The translations under genes and the position numbers were made by a program. Under the pieces are notes generated by a model. It searched no databases, had not been told where the DNA came from, and saw only the letters and a program-made list of their open reading frames with translations. DNA of 64,000 nt. Source: Qaidamihabitans albus. Lineage in GTDB: Bacteria; Actinomycetota; Actinomycetes; Mycobacteriales; Pseudonocardiaceae. The stretch is from positions 186,001 to 250,000 of the forward strand of contig NZ_JAEHOB010000001.1 of NCBI RefSeq assembly GCF_016464705.1. The letters run 5' to 3'. This document shows positions 37,775-46,770 of the stretch, in pieces. The first letter of the stretch is position 1, and each line of letters starts with the position of its first letter.

Positions 37775-38605
37775 CTAGATTTCCGGCAGTTCTTCGCCCG
37801 CAAGCGCCTGAATGTCGAGCTCCACCTTCACGGTCGTACCGATCGCCGCCACCCCGGCGCTGACCAGCGCGTTGTAGTCGATCGCGAAGTCGTCGCGCCG
37901 CAGCCGGGTCTCGGCGTCGAACGCGGCCCGCAGCCCGCCCCACGGGTCCGGTCCGCAGCCGCCGTAGTGCAGGTCGAGCTCGATCTCGCGGCGGCGCCCG
38001 TGCAGGTTCAGTTCGCCGTGCAGGGACCACGTGTCGGCGCCGCGCCGGTGCAGTCGCGTGCTGGTGAAACCGATCACCGGATATGTCCCGACATCGAGAA
38101 AGTCCGGCGAGCGCAGATGATCGTCGCGCGTCTTGATCCCGGTGTCGATCGACGCGGCATCGATCTCGGCCCGCACGGACGAGTGCTCGACCGGCCGCTC
38201 CACGACGATCCGGCCGGACAGCCCGGGAAACCGCGCCTTGATGCCGGCGATGCCGAGATGGCGGGCGGTGACGAGGATCGAGGAGTGCGCCGGGTCGATC
38301 ACCCACGGTCCCGGCGCGGGTGGCTCGACCGACTCCTCCTCCGGTTCGAGGGTGACCTCGCCGATCGACGCCGAGCCGTCGCCGGCCACCCGCGCGGTGC
38401 GGGCGACCGGCAGGTGGCCGGCCGCCGTCACCACCGCGGTGCAGACGCCGGGCGGCAGCGCCTCGGTGGTCACCTCGCCACGCCCGTCCGCGGGCACGCG
38501 CGCCAGCTGCCGTCCCGTCAGGTCGGTCACCGTCAGCACCGCGTGCTCGACGGGCCAGCCACCGGCCGTGCGGATCAGCCCTCGCAGGCCATGCCGCCCT
38601 GGCAT
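37775..38605 (-). CDS. YceI-family protein with N-terminal carboxypeptidase-regulatory-like domain
   Basis: 276 residues. Residues 8-85 form a Cna-B/carboxypeptidase-regulatory-like beta-sandwich (GLIRTAGGWPVEHAVLTVTD, LPPGVCTAVVTAAGHLPV). Residues 98-274 are YceI (PWVIDPAHSSILVTARHLGI, DPHLRSPDFLDV-type motif as DDHLRSPDFLDVGTYPVI). YceI binds isoprenoid-like lipids. The N-terminal module resembles those at the C-terminus of the upstream MFS exporter. It starts at TGATG, overlapping that gene's stop by one base, so it is translationally coupled. No signal peptide, so it may act at the membrane inside. Confidence 0.85.
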   Translation of the reverse strand: MPGRHGLRGLIRTAGGWPVEHAVLTVTDLTGRQLARVPADGRGEVTTEALPPGVCTAVVTAAGHLPVARTARVAGDGSASIGEVTLEPEEESVEPPAPGPWVIDPAHSSILVTARHLGIAGIKARFPGLSGRIVVERPVEHSSVRAEIDAASIDTGIKTRDDHLRSPDFLDVGTYPVIGFTSTRLHRRGADTWSLHGELNLHGRRREIELDLHYGGCGPDPWGGLRAAFDAETRLRRDDFAIDYNALVSAGVAAIGTTVKVELDIQALAGEELPEI

Positions 38606-41238
38606 CAGTGCTGCGGTCCCGTGAGGTCCTCGATCACCTTGTCGTAGCCGAGCCGCACGTCGTGGGTGGCATCGCCAGCCGAGACCCGGACCTGGCTCGT
38701 TACCGGCGGATACCCGCTGGCGACCACGGTGTAGTCGCCCCGGGGCAGATCGCTCACCACGTACTGCCCGGCCTCGTCGGTGCGGGTCACCGCCGCCACG
38801 TCCCCTTCCGCGTCCAGCACGGTGATCCGCGCGTCGGGCACCGGCCTGCCGTCCTCGGCGCGCGCCGTACCGGTCAGCAGCACCGCGGCGGCCAGCTCGA
38901 CGTCGTGCCGCAGCACGCCGCTCTCGGGCACGGTGAGCGGGACGGCGACGGGCCGCAACCGCTCGCCGCAGGCCACCAGTGTGTGGCCGCCCGAGCCGAC
39001 GCCGCTGAACGCGTACACCCCGTCCGCCTTCGTGACGCAGGCCCCGGTGACCTCGCCACGGCCGTCGGTCAGCGTCACGGTGACCTCGGGCAGCGGTGCG
39101 CCGGAGCCTGCCGCGCGCACCACCCCGGTTACCTCGCCCGAACCGGCGAGTGTGATGTCCACGGTCGCCGGCCGCTCGCCGAGCACGACGCTGGACGCCT
39201 GCGGCTGGTGCCCGTCCGCGGAAACGATCAGTACGTAGCTGCCCTCACCGGGAGCGCTGATCGTGTAACCGCCGTCGGGCTGCCCGCTGCCCCGGCCCAC
39301 CTGGCGGCCCCGCTGGTCGATCAGCGTCAGCGCCGCGCCGGACACGGAGCTGCCGTCCTGCTTGCGGATGTGCCCGGTGATCGGCAGGCCGGGCACGTCC
39401 ACCCGGCCGGCGACTCCGTTCGCCGAGCCGGTGATCGGTGCGGCCACGCCCTCCAGCTCGCCGTGCCCGTTGCGCTCGGCCCGCCAGTGCCTGCCCGCGG
39501 CCACCAGCTCGGGGTCGGGCTCGCCCGCCGGCTGCTCGTCGAGCGCCGCGTCGGCGTCGGCGAGGGCGGCCTCACGCACGCTCTGCACGCCGTCCGTGCC
39601 GTCCGGTTCCGCCGTGCCTTCGTCGTCCAGGAGTGCCTCGCCGCCCTCGACCGGCGCGGCCTTCGGCGCGCCGTCGGAAAGCGGGATCTCCTTCATGAAG
39701 AGCAGTACCAGGAAGGCGAGGGCGGCCACGCCCGCACCGATGTAGAACACCGTGTTGATCGACTCGGTGAAGCCGATGAAGAACGGCCGCGCCTGCTCGA
39801 CCGGCAGCGTCTGCAGGAAGGACGAGTCCTCCATGATGTTCCCGCCTGCCGAACGCATCGCCGCGGGTGAGAGCCCGGCGTCGCGGAAGGCGTCCGCGAT
39901 GTTGCCGGTGAGCGTGCTGAACAGCACCGAGAGGAAGGCCGCGACACCGACCGTGCCGCCGATCTGCCGGAAGAACGTGGCGGAGGCGGTGGAGACACCC
40001 ATGTCCCGCCGCGGTCCGGCGTTCTGCACGGCGATGATCAGCGTCTGCATGCACCCGCCGAGCCCGAGCCCGATGACCAGCATGTAGACCAGCGGCTGCC
40101 AGATCGGGCTGTCCCACTCCACCTGCGCGAACAGGAGCATGCCCGCCGACATCAGCGCCGTGCCGATGACGGGGAAGACCTTGTAGTGCCCGGTGCGCGA
40201 GGTGAGCTGGCCGGAGATGACCGACGCGGACATGATGCCGAGCATCAGCGGCAGCATCAGCAGGCCGGACTCGGTCGGCGAGTAGCCCTGCACGATCTGC
40301 AGGTACTGCGGGATCAGCATGATCGCGCCGAACATCGCGACACCTACGATGACGCCGCCCATGATCGCGACGCTGAAGGTCGAGTTGCGGAACAGTCGCA
40401 GCGGGATCAGCGCGGCGTCCTTCATCACGTGCTCGATGAACAGGAACAGCACGAGGCCGACGGCGCCGATGCCGTAGCAGAGGACGGCACCGGTGGAGGC
40501 CCAGCCCCACTCGCGGCCCTGCTCGGCGACCAGCAGCAGCGGGATGAGGCAAATCGCCAGCGCGAGACCGCCCCACCAGTCGATGCGGTGATCCTGCCGC
40601 TGGTGCGGCACGTTGAGCACCTTCGCGACGACGAACAACGCGATCGCGCCGAGCGGCACGTTCACCAGGAAGACCCAGCGCCAACCGTCCACCGAGAGGA
40701 AGGAGTCCATCCCGGCGAAGAACCCGCCGAGGACGGGGCCGAGCACGGTCGAGGTGCCGAATACGGCGAGGAAGAAGCCCTGGTACTTCGCGCGCCGCCG
40801 CGGCGGCACGATGTCGCCGAGGATCGTCAGGGCCAGCGACATCAGGCCGCCGGCGCCAAGGCCCTGCACCGCGCGGAAAGCGGCGAGCTCGTACATCGAC
40901 TGCGCGAACGTCGCCGCCACCGACCCGGCCACGAAAATCGTGATCGCCGCGAGGTAGAAGGGCTTGCGGCCGTAGATGTCGGAGAGCTTGCCGTAGATCG
41001 GCGTCGCGATCGTCGCGGTGATCAAGTAGGCGGTGGTGATCCACGCCTGCAGGCTCAGCCCGTTCAGGTCGTCGGCGATCGTGCGGATCGAGGTGCCGAC
41101 GATCGTCTGGTCGAGCGCGGCGAGGAACATCCCCGTCATCAGCCCGATCAGGATGACGACGATCTGGCGGTGGGTCAGGTTCGGTCCGCTGTCGTCGTCC
41201 GCACTCGGTGCGGGCGGCTTCTCCACGGCGGATGTCAT
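38605..41238 (-). CDS. DHA2-family MFS exporter with C-terminal carboxypeptidase-regulatory-like domains
   Basis: 877 residues, far longer than the usual about 500. Residues 1-515 are a 14-helix EmrB/QacA MFS (LDQTIVGTSIRTIADDL, AAFRAVQGLGAGGLMSL, VFGTSTVLGPVLGGFF). After a linker, three beta-sandwich modules follow at about 620-700, 700-785 and 788-870, each with SGxxLTLxD-type openings and VxSADGHxPQ-type closings (GHIRKQDGSSVSGAALTL, GVVRAAGSGAPLPEVTVTL, GTARAEDGRPVPDARITV). They might face outside or cytoplasm, depending on topology. Coupled to MarR (ATGA) and to YceI (TGATG). Confidence 0.9.
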   Translation of the reverse strand: MTSAVEKPPAPSADDDSGPNLTHRQIVVILIGLMTGMFLAALDQTIVGTSIRTIADDLNGLSLQAWITTAYLITATIATPIYGKLSDIYGRKPFYLAAITIFVAGSVAATFAQSMYELAAFRAVQGLGAGGLMSLALTILGDIVPPRRRAKYQGFFLAVFGTSTVLGPVLGGFFAGMDSFLSVDGWRWVFLVNVPLGAIALFVVAKVLNVPHQRQDHRIDWWGGLALAICLIPLLLVAEQGREWGWASTGAVLCYGIGAVGLVLFLFIEHVMKDAALIPLRLFRNSTFSVAIMGGVIVGVAMFGAIMLIPQYLQIVQGYSPTESGLLMLPLMLGIMSASVISGQLTSRTGHYKVFPVIGTALMSAGMLLFAQVEWDSPIWQPLVYMLVIGLGLGGCMQTLIIAVQNAGPRRDMGVSTASATFFRQIGGTVGVAAFLSVLFSTLTGNIADAFRDAGLSPAAMRSAGGNIMEDSSFLQTLPVEQARPFFIGFTESINTVFYIGAGVAALAFLVLLFMKEIPLSDGAPKAAPVEGGEALLDDEGTAEPDGTDGVQSVREAALADADAALDEQPAGEPDPELVAAGRHWRAERNGHGELEGVAAPITGSANGVAGRVDVPGLPITGHIRKQDGSSVSGAALTLIDQRGRQVGRGSGQPDGGYTISAPGEGSYVLIVSADGHQPQASSVVLGERPATVDITLAGSGEVTGVVRAAGSGAPLPEVTVTLTDGRGEVTGACVTKADGVYAFSGVGSGGHTLVACGERLRPVAVPLTVPESGVLRHDVELAAAVLLTGTARAEDGRPVPDARITVLDAEGDVAAVTRTDEAGQYVVSDLPRGDYTVVASGYPPVTSQVRVSAGDATHDVRLGYDKVIEDLTGPQH

Positions 41239-41738
41239 GCGTCGGCCCCCTTGGTCGTGCGCTGCTCGTTCTCGGTGAGGAGCGGGTCATGTTCTTCGAT
41301 GCCGGTATTGAGGCGGTCGAAGAGGACGTTGAACGTGCGCCGGTCCTCCTCGGGCCAGTCCGCGAGCAACGTCGCCAGCCACCGGTTGCGCCGCTGCCGG
41401 TTCTCCTCGAAGACCCGCAGCCCCTCCGGCGTCGGTGCGAGCAGGCAGGCGCGGCCGTCCTCCGGATCGGCCTGGCGCTCGACGAGGCCGTGCTGCACGA
41501 GTGAGCTGCTCTGCCTGCTGACCGTGGAGATGTCGGAGTGCAGGGCCTCGGCGAGGCGGCTGGTGCGCTGCGGGCCGTCGTGGATCAGGCTGAAGAGGAT
41601 CGAGTAGGCGGCGCGTTCGATGCCGTCCGGCCCCGGCTTGGCTACCTGCGACTTCACCCGCGTCATCAGGCGCATGAACCGGACCATCTGCCTGCCCAGC
41701 TCGTCGGCTACGGCGAGCTCGTCGTCGTTGGATGCCAT
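41235..41738 (-). CDS. MarR-family transcriptional regulator
   Basis: 167 residues from ATG 41738 (a longer frame upstream lacks support). Winged helix at about 50-110 (RLAEALHSDISTVSRQSSSLVQHGLVERQADPEDGRACLLAPT-type). Overlaps the MFS start by 4 bp. Controls its own operon, presumably derepressed by an exported compound. CAACTAGTTG lies 41 bp upstream. Confidence 0.92.
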   Translation of the reverse strand: MASNDDELAVADELGRQMVRFMRLMTRVKSQVAKPGPDGIERAAYSILFSLIHDGPQRTSRLAEALHSDISTVSRQSSSLVQHGLVERQADPEDGRACLLAPTPEGLRVFEENRQRRNRWLATLLADWPEEDRRTFNVLFDRLNTGIEEHDPLLTENEQRTTKGADA

Positions 41739-41778
41739 GAATGGATCTCTCGTTCGGAAGGGCTTGCTTGAGGGGCTA

Positions 41779-41788
41779 CAACTAGTTG
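41779..41788. promoter_or_regulatory. CAACTAGTTG palindrome, candidate MarR operator
   Basis: Perfect 10-bp palindrome, 41 bp upstream of the MarR start. A related inverted half (ACAACTA) sits about 80 bp further upstream at 41859-41865, read on the minus strand. The size suits a MarR dimer. CACAC-GCAA-GTGTG at 41867-41880 lies nearer the divergent PPOX gene. Confidence 0.45.
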
Positions 41789-41928
41789 CCTCCAGCAAGG
41801 ATGTCCGCGGCGACTTTCTTGCGCAAGCCAGCTGCCCGGGCCTGTGGGCGACACCACGTTAGTTGTCACACGCAAGTGTGTTCCCGGCGGCACAGGAATG
41901 TGACGCCGGTCTCGCGCGTTGGCCCGGC

Positions 41929-42357
41929 ATGACGACGAATGATCAGGCACTGCGCGCGCTGCTCGGCGAGCGTGAACTCGGCGTGCTGGCGACCCTCAAG
42001 CGCGACGGACGTCCCCAGCTGTCCACCGTCACGCACCACTTCGACGCCGCGAACGACACGATCCTGGTGTCGGTCACCGACGGCCGGGCGAAGACAAGGA
42101 ACCTGCGCCGTGATCCGCGGGCCAGCTACCACGTCGCGAGCGAGGACGGCTGGTCCTACGCGGTCGCCGAGGGCACGGCGGAGCTGTCCGAGGTGGCCAG
42201 GGACCCGCACGATGCCGCCGTCGAGGAGCTCATCGACCTGTTCCGGCGGGTCCAGGGCGAGCACCCGGACTGGGACGAGTACCGCGCCGCGATGGTCGCC
42301 GACAAGCGCGTCGTGCTGCGCCTGCGGGTGGCGCGGGTGTACGGCATGGCCCGCTAG
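41929..42357 (+). CDS. PPOX-class probable F420-dependent enzyme
   Basis: 142 residues from ATG 41929. Split-barrel flavin-reductase/PPOX fold: LLGERELGVLATLKRDGRPQLSTVTHHFD and VTDGRAKTRNLRRDPRASYHVA are typical of F420- or heme-binding members. Cofactor assignment is by family. Divergent from the marR operon; 9 bp upstream of the FAD oxidase gene, so it may lead a two-gene unit. Confidence 0.82.
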   Translation: MTTNDQALRALLGERELGVLATLKRDGRPQLSTVTHHFDAANDTILVSVTDGRAKTRNLRRDPRASYHVASEDGWSYAVAEGTAELSEVARDPHDAAVEELIDLFRRVQGEHPDWDEYRAAMVADKRVVLRLRVARVYGMAR

Positions 42358-42366
42358 CGTGTGGCC

Positions 42367-43758
42367 ATGAGTGCTGACGCCCTGCTGCGTGACCTGCGGG
42401 AAGACCTCGGCGGGGACGCCGTGCTGACCGACGCCGACGTGACCGCCGCGTACTCCCGCGACATGATGCCCCTCGCTCCTGCGGGCGAGCCGCTGGCCGT
42501 GGTGCTTCCCGCCGACGTCGAAGGAGTGCGGGCCACCGTGCGGCGCTGCGCGGCGGCCGGAGTGCCGATCGTCCCCCGTGGCGCGGGTAGCGGGCTCTGC
42601 GGCGGGGCCAACGCGATCGACGGCTGCGTCGTGCTGGTCACCACCAGGCTCGACCAGATCGTCGAGGTCGATCCGGCCAACCGGCTCGCCGTCGTGCGGC
42701 CCGGTGTGGTCAACCTGGACCTGCGCGCGGCGGTGGAGAAGCACGGCCTCTTCTATCCGCCCGATCCGTCGAGCTACGACTGGTGCACGATCGGCGGCAA
42801 CCTCGCCACGAACGCGGGCGGGCTCTGCTGCGTTAAGTACGGCGTGACCACGGATTCCGTGCTGGGCCTCGAGGTCGTGCTCGCCGACGGCTCGCTGCTG
42901 CGCACCGGAAGGCGCACGGTGAAGGGCGTCGCGGGCTACGACCTGACGAAGCTGTTCGTCGGCAGCGAGGGGACGCTCGGTGTCATCACCGAGGCGACGC
43001 TGGCGCTACGGCCGCTGCCCGAGGCGCCCGGCACGCTGGTCGCGGCGTTCGCCTCGGCGCGCGACGCCGGGGCGGCGGTGAGCCGCATCGTCGGCGAGGG
43101 ACTCGTGCCTTCACTGATGGAGATCATGGACGCCACGACGATCGCCGCCGTCGAGGCGTACCTGCGCACCGACCTCGGCACCGGCTCCGACTCCGGCACG
43201 CTGCTGCTGTGTCAGTCGGACGCGGGCGGTGAGGCCGGGCGGCGTGAGCTCGCGGCCGTCGAGCAGGTGTGCCGCGACGCCGGTGCGGAGCTGACGCACG
43301 CCACCACCGACGTGGCCGAGGGCGGGATGCTGTTGCAGGCCCGCAGGGTGGTGCACCACGCGCTGGAGGCCTACGGCTCCTGCATGACCGACGACGTGTG
43401 CGTGCCGCGCACCCGCATCGCCGAGCTCATCGCGGGGTGCGAGCGGATCGGCGAGCGCGTGGGACTGCGGATCGCCGTCGCAGGCCACGCGGGGGACGGC
43501 AACATGCACCCGACGGTCGTCTACGACGCCACCGCCGAGGGTGAGTTCGAGCGGGCGCGGCGCGGGTTCGACGCGATTCTCGAGCTCGGCCTCTCCCTCG
43601 GCGGGACGGTGACCGGCGAGCACGGCGTCGGCAAGTTCAAGCAGGACTGGCTGGCCCGGGAGATCGGTCCGGTCGGCCTGCGCGTGCACCGGCAGCTCAA
43701 GCAGGCGCTCGATCCCGCCGGCCTGTTCAACCCCGGTTCGATGTTCTCGCCGGGCTGA
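42367..43758 (+). CDS. FAD-linked oxidase, GlcD/D-lactate dehydrogenase type
   Basis: 463 residues from ATG 42367 (GTG 42361 alternative). PCMH FAD-binding domain: VRRCAAAGVPIVPRGAGSGLCGGA, then the PDPSSYDWCTIGGNLATNAGG motif and GLEVVLADGSLLRTG. C-terminal GHAGDGNMHPTVV and GTVTGEHGVGKFKQDW complete the GlcD-type fold. It oxidises a 2-hydroxy acid such as glycolate or D-lactate. No partner subunits nearby, so a single-chain dehydrogenase is likely. Confidence 0.92.
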   Translation: MSADALLRDLREDLGGDAVLTDADVTAAYSRDMMPLAPAGEPLAVVLPADVEGVRATVRRCAAAGVPIVPRGAGSGLCGGANAIDGCVVLVTTRLDQIVEVDPANRLAVVRPGVVNLDLRAAVEKHGLFYPPDPSSYDWCTIGGNLATNAGGLCCVKYGVTTDSVLGLEVVLADGSLLRTGRRTVKGVAGYDLTKLFVGSEGTLGVITEATLALRPLPEAPGTLVAAFASARDAGAAVSRIVGEGLVPSLMEIMDATTIAAVEAYLRTDLGTGSDSGTLLLCQSDAGGEAGRRELAAVEQVCRDAGAELTHATTDVAEGGMLLQARRVVHHALEAYGSCMTDDVCVPRTRIAELIAGCERIGERVGLRIAVAGHAGDGNMHPTVVYDATAEGEFERARRGFDAILELGLSLGGTVTGEHGVGKFKQDWLAREIGPVGLRVHRQLKQALDPAGLFNPGSMFSPG

Positions 43759-43765
43759 AGCGCGC

Positions 43766-44446
43766 TCAGTGCTCGGTTTCGCCGGCCGCCGCGCCGGCGG
43801 CCGGCTTCCTGCTGCGCCGGCCCTTGACGTACTCGAGGGCGATCGGCACCACCGACACCAGCACGATCAGGATGAAGATCGCGTCGACGTTGTCCTTGAT
43901 GAAGGTGATGTTGCCGAGCATCGCGCCGAGCACGATGATCCCGGCAGCCCAGAGGATGCCGCCGAGGACCGTGTAGGTCAGGTACTTGCGCGGGTCCATG
44001 CGGCCGATCCCGGCGAGCCAGGTGATGAAGGTACGGACGAACGGGACGAACCGCGCGAGCACCACGGCCTTCGGCCCGTGCTTCACCAGGAACTGGTGCG
44101 TCTTGTCGGCGTACTCCCGCTTGAAGAACCGGGAGTCCGGGCGGTTGAACAGCCTCGGTCCGGCCTTCCAGCCGATCCAGTAGCCGACGACGTTGCCGAT
44201 CACCGCCGCGCCGGTAGCCAGCACGCAGACGAGCCAGAGCGGTGCGTCGATGGCGCCGTTGGCGATGAACAGCCCCGCGGTGAACAGCAGCGAGTCGCCG
44301 GGCAGCACGGGGAAGACGCTGCTCTCGGCGAAGAGAATCAGGCACAGCACCGCGACCACGGCCGGGCCGAGGCCGGACAGCAGGTGTTCCGGGTTCAGGA
44401 AGTCCGGCATGATCGACATCTTGGCCGGCGTCTGCGCGAGGATCAC
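43766..44446 (-). CDS. DedA-family membrane protein (second paralogue)
   Basis: 226 residues from GTG 44446. LFAESSVFPVLPGDSLLFTAGL, IGNVVGYWIGWKAGPRLFNRPDSRF, ARFVPFVRTFITWLAGIGRM and basic C-terminus (KGRRSRKPAAG). Closer to the classical DedA pattern (E and R/F motif) than the 37017 gene. 7 bp convergent with the FAD oxidase. Confidence 0.9.
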   Translation of the reverse strand: MILAQTPAKMSIMPDFLNPEHLLSGLGPAVVAVLCLILFAESSVFPVLPGDSLLFTAGLFIANGAIDAPLWLVCVLATGAAVIGNVVGYWIGWKAGPRLFNRPDSRFFKREYADKTHQFLVKHGPKAVVLARFVPFVRTFITWLAGIGRMDPRKYLTYTVLGGILWAAGIIVLGAMLGNITFIKDNVDAIFILIVLVSVVPIALEYVKGRRSRKPAAGAAAGETEH

Positions 44447-44479
44447 GCCGCAAACGGTACAGGGTCGGCGAATTCCGGT

Positions 44480-44764
44480 TTACACCAGCGTGAGGACTCC
44501 GACGACCGATCCGGCGGCGAGGCCGAGCAGCGCCGCGAGCAGCAACACCCAGTGCGCGGCGAGCGGCGGGCCCGGTTCCGGTTCGGCCGCGGGCGCGGTG
44601 GCGGGGACCGGTTCGGCCTCCAGCGCCGCCCACTCCCGCTCGAGGGAACCCTCACCGGCACCCGAGAGCAGGCCGTAGCCGTTCGGTGTCTCCACGACCG
44701 GCGGCGCATTCCTTGCCTGCGCCCGCAACGCCTCGGCCAGCAGCCGCTCCGGGTCGTCGCTCAT
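44480..44764 (-). CDS. Small tail-anchored membrane protein
   Basis: 94 residues: an acidic, proline-rich cytoplasmic part (APPVVETPNGYGLLSGAG, then AAEPEPGPPLAAHW) and one C-terminal membrane helix (WVLLLAALLGLAAGSVVGVLTLV). No family recognised. It follows the MerR gene by 11 bp and nagA by two genes, so likely last in that operon. Confidence 0.7.
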   Translation of the reverse strand: MSDDPERLLAEALRAQARNAPPVVETPNGYGLLSGAGEGSLEREWAALEAEPVPATAPAAEPEPGPPLAAHWVLLLAALLGLAAGSVVGVLTLV

Positions 44765-44775
44765 GGTCCACCAGG

Positions 44776-45537
44776 TTAGTGCCCGCCGCCGCGCCGCGTG
44801 GTCTCGTGCTGGTGCAGCAGGGGGCCGAAGCGGTCGACGATCCAGTTGCTGAGCTCGTGGCTCATCGACCGGGACAGGAACGCGGACACCGCGGCCTGCG
44901 CCAGTGGCCGCAGCTGGGCTGCGCGGTCGGTGAGCTCCGGCACCTCCTCGGCGCTCGGCGTCCAGCCGGTGGCGCGGGATGGCAGTACGTGGTCCTCGAC
45001 CATCTGCACGAACAGCGCCGCGAGCTGGTTGGTCTGCCGCTGTACGCGTTCGGCAAGGTCGAGCACGGCCGCCATCGGCACCCCCGCGGCAAGCAGTTCC
45101 CGGCCGGTGTTCAACAGGCGCGGGCTGCGGACGAGCACACCGGAGCCGTCCCGCTTGAACACGCCCAGCCGTTCCAGGCGCTTGAACGTGTCCGGGGTGG
45201 CGTGCGGCCCGAACTCGGCTTTCAGCTCGGCGTACGGGATGCGCTGCGGCGCCTCGTCGGTCCACGGCTGGGTGAGGACCTGTTCCAGGCCGAGCAGGTC
45301 GCCGAGGTCGCGGCCGGACTCCCAGGCGGAGATCAGCTCGCGGATCTGCGCGAACGTGTAGCCACGGTCGAGGAGGCCGAGGATCAGGCGCAGGCGGGCG
45401 AGGTGCGCCTCGGAGTAGAGGGCCACCCGGCCGTGCCGGATCGGCGGGGGCAGCAGGTCCCGGTCCTGATACACGCGCACGTTGCCAACCGTGGTGCCTG
45501 CCGCGCGAGCGAGATCGTCGACCCGGTACTCCGCCAT
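44776..45537 (-). CDS. MerR-family regulator (long, 253 residues)
   Basis: Start at ATG 45537, 10 bp after the nagA stop. HTH at 1-70 (YRVDDLARAAGTTVGNVRVYQDRDLLPPP). The C-terminal 180 residues are helical with a conserved GLEQVLTQPWTD, AERVQRQTNQLAALFVQMVED and SRSMSHELSNWIVDRFGPLLH. This is the actinobacterial MerR with a large effector region; ligand unknown. A role in GlcNAc use is suggested only by position after nagA. Confidence 0.88.
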   Translation of the reverse strand: MAEYRVDDLARAAGTTVGNVRVYQDRDLLPPPIRHGRVALYSEAHLARLRLILGLLDRGYTFAQIRELISAWESGRDLGDLLGLEQVLTQPWTDEAPQRIPYAELKAEFGPHATPDTFKRLERLGVFKRDGSGVLVRSPRLLNTGRELLAAGVPMAAVLDLAERVQRQTNQLAALFVQMVEDHVLPSRATGWTPSAEEVPELTDRAAQLRPLAQAAVSAFLSRSMSHELSNWIVDRFGPLLHQHETTRRGGGH

Positions 45538-45547
45538 CCCGCGAAGT

Positions 45548-46711
45548 CTAGGAGTCCGGACCGACCACCCAACCGCCACGCCGCAATACCCCGGTCGGGC
45601 GAAGATCGTCGTCGAGAACGACCAGGTCGGCCTGCAACCCCGGCCGCAGTGAGCCGGTGCGGTCGGCGATTCCGAGCAGTTCGGCGGGGCGGCCGGAGGT
45701 CGCGCGCACAGCCTCGGTGACGCTCAGCCGGGCGCCCCGGACGAGGTTGCGGAACGCTGCGTCCATCGTGAGCGTGCTGCCGGCCAGGGCGCCGTTGCCC
45801 GCCAGTGTCGCGACGCCGTCGCGGACGTCGACCGCGAGCCTGCCCAGCCGGTAGGTGCCGTCGGCCGCGTCGGTGGCCGACATCGCGTCGGTCACCAGCA
45901 CGGTGCGGTCGGTGCCCGCATGCCGCGCGGCGAGGCGCAGCACGGTGGGATGCACGTGCACGAGGTCGCAGATCAGCTCGATCGTCACGCGCTCGTCGTC
46001 GAGCATCGCGCCGATCGGCCCCGGCTCGCGATGGTGCAACGGGCGCATCCCGTTGAAGAGGTGGGTGGCCACCGTCGCACCGGCCTCCACGGCCGGCCGG
46101 ATCTGCTCCTCGACACCGTCGGTGTGGCCGATCGCGGCGAGCACGCCGGACTCGGTGAGCTGGCGGACCGCCTTGACGCCGCCCGTGAGCTCCGGGGCGA
46201 GGGTGACCATCCGGATGTGGCCCCGGCCGGCCTCCAGCAGCGTGTCCACCGTGCTGGTGTCCGGTTCGCGCAGTGCGCCCGGATCGTGCGCGCCGCACCG
46301 GGCCTGCGCGATGAACGGTCCCTCCAGGTGGATGCCCGCGAGGTCACCGTCCTCGACCAGTTCGGCGAGCGCCGCCATCCGCTCGGCCAGCACGGGTACC
46401 GGGTCGGAGACGAGGCTCGCCACCAGCGTGGTCGTGCCGTGTCCGCGGTGTGCGGCGACGGCCCTGGCCGCCTCCTCCGCGTCGGCGCCGGAGAACGAGC
46501 CGCCACCGCCACCGTGGCAATGGGTGTCAACGAATCCGGGCACGACGAGCGAGCCGCCGAGGTCCACGTGGACGCCTTCCGGCGGGGTTCCGGTGCCGAC
46601 AGCGCTGAGCAGTCCACCGGATACGGAGAGCCAGCCCTGCTCCAGCACACCGTCGGGGCAGGCCAGCCGGCCGCCCGTGAGTACGAATTCCTCGGCACGT
46701 GTCACAAGCAC
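45548..46711 (-). CDS. nagA: N-acetylglucosamine-6-phosphate deacetylase
   Basis: 387 residues from GTG 46711. TIM-barrel amidohydrolase: metal/ligand DTHCHGGGGG, IHLEGPFIAQARCGAHDP, GHTDGVEEQ, THLFNGMRPLHHREPG, and DAMSATDAADGTY. It deacetylates GlcNAc-6-P. A dre site lies just upstream (46719-46730). No nagB or pts gene follows, so it may act with distant genes. Confidence 0.94.
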   Translation of the reverse strand: MLVTRAEEFVLTGGRLACPDGVLEQGWLSVSGGLLSAVGTGTPPEGVHVDLGGSLVVPGFVDTHCHGGGGGSFSGADAEEAARAVAAHRGHGTTTLVASLVSDPVPVLAERMAALAELVEDGDLAGIHLEGPFIAQARCGAHDPGALREPDTSTVDTLLEAGRGHIRMVTLAPELTGGVKAVRQLTESGVLAAIGHTDGVEEQIRPAVEAGATVATHLFNGMRPLHHREPGPIGAMLDDERVTIELICDLVHVHPTVLRLAARHAGTDRTVLVTDAMSATDAADGTYRLGRLAVDVRDGVATLAGNGALAGSTLTMDAAFRNLVRGARLSVTEAVRATSGRPAELLGIADRTGSLRPGLQADLVVLDDDLRPTGVLRRGGWVVGPDS

Positions 46712-46718
46712 ATCATAT

Positions 46719-46730
46719 TGGTCCAGACCA
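46719..46730. promoter_or_regulatory. DasR-type dre operator
   Basis: TGGTCCAGACCA, one base from the actinobacterial core TGGTCTAGACCA, flanked ATTGGTCCAGACCAGA. 8 bp upstream of the nagA GTG on the minus strand. DasR itself is not in the window. Family knowledge from Streptomyces supports GlcNAc control. Confidence 0.78.
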
Positions 46731-46770
46731 GAACGTGGGCAACTACCACTCTTTGAGAGTACCCCGTTAG

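Noticed and set aside
37017-38306. Extended 429-residue DedA frame
   Set aside because: The N-terminal 200 residues overlap the YceI gene in another phase and show no homology; the helix pattern begins after GTG 37688.
46748-46760. ACTCT-TTG-AGAGT stem between the sigma factor and nagA genes
   Set aside because: A 5-bp stem without U-tract; could as easily be promoter sequence for nagA.
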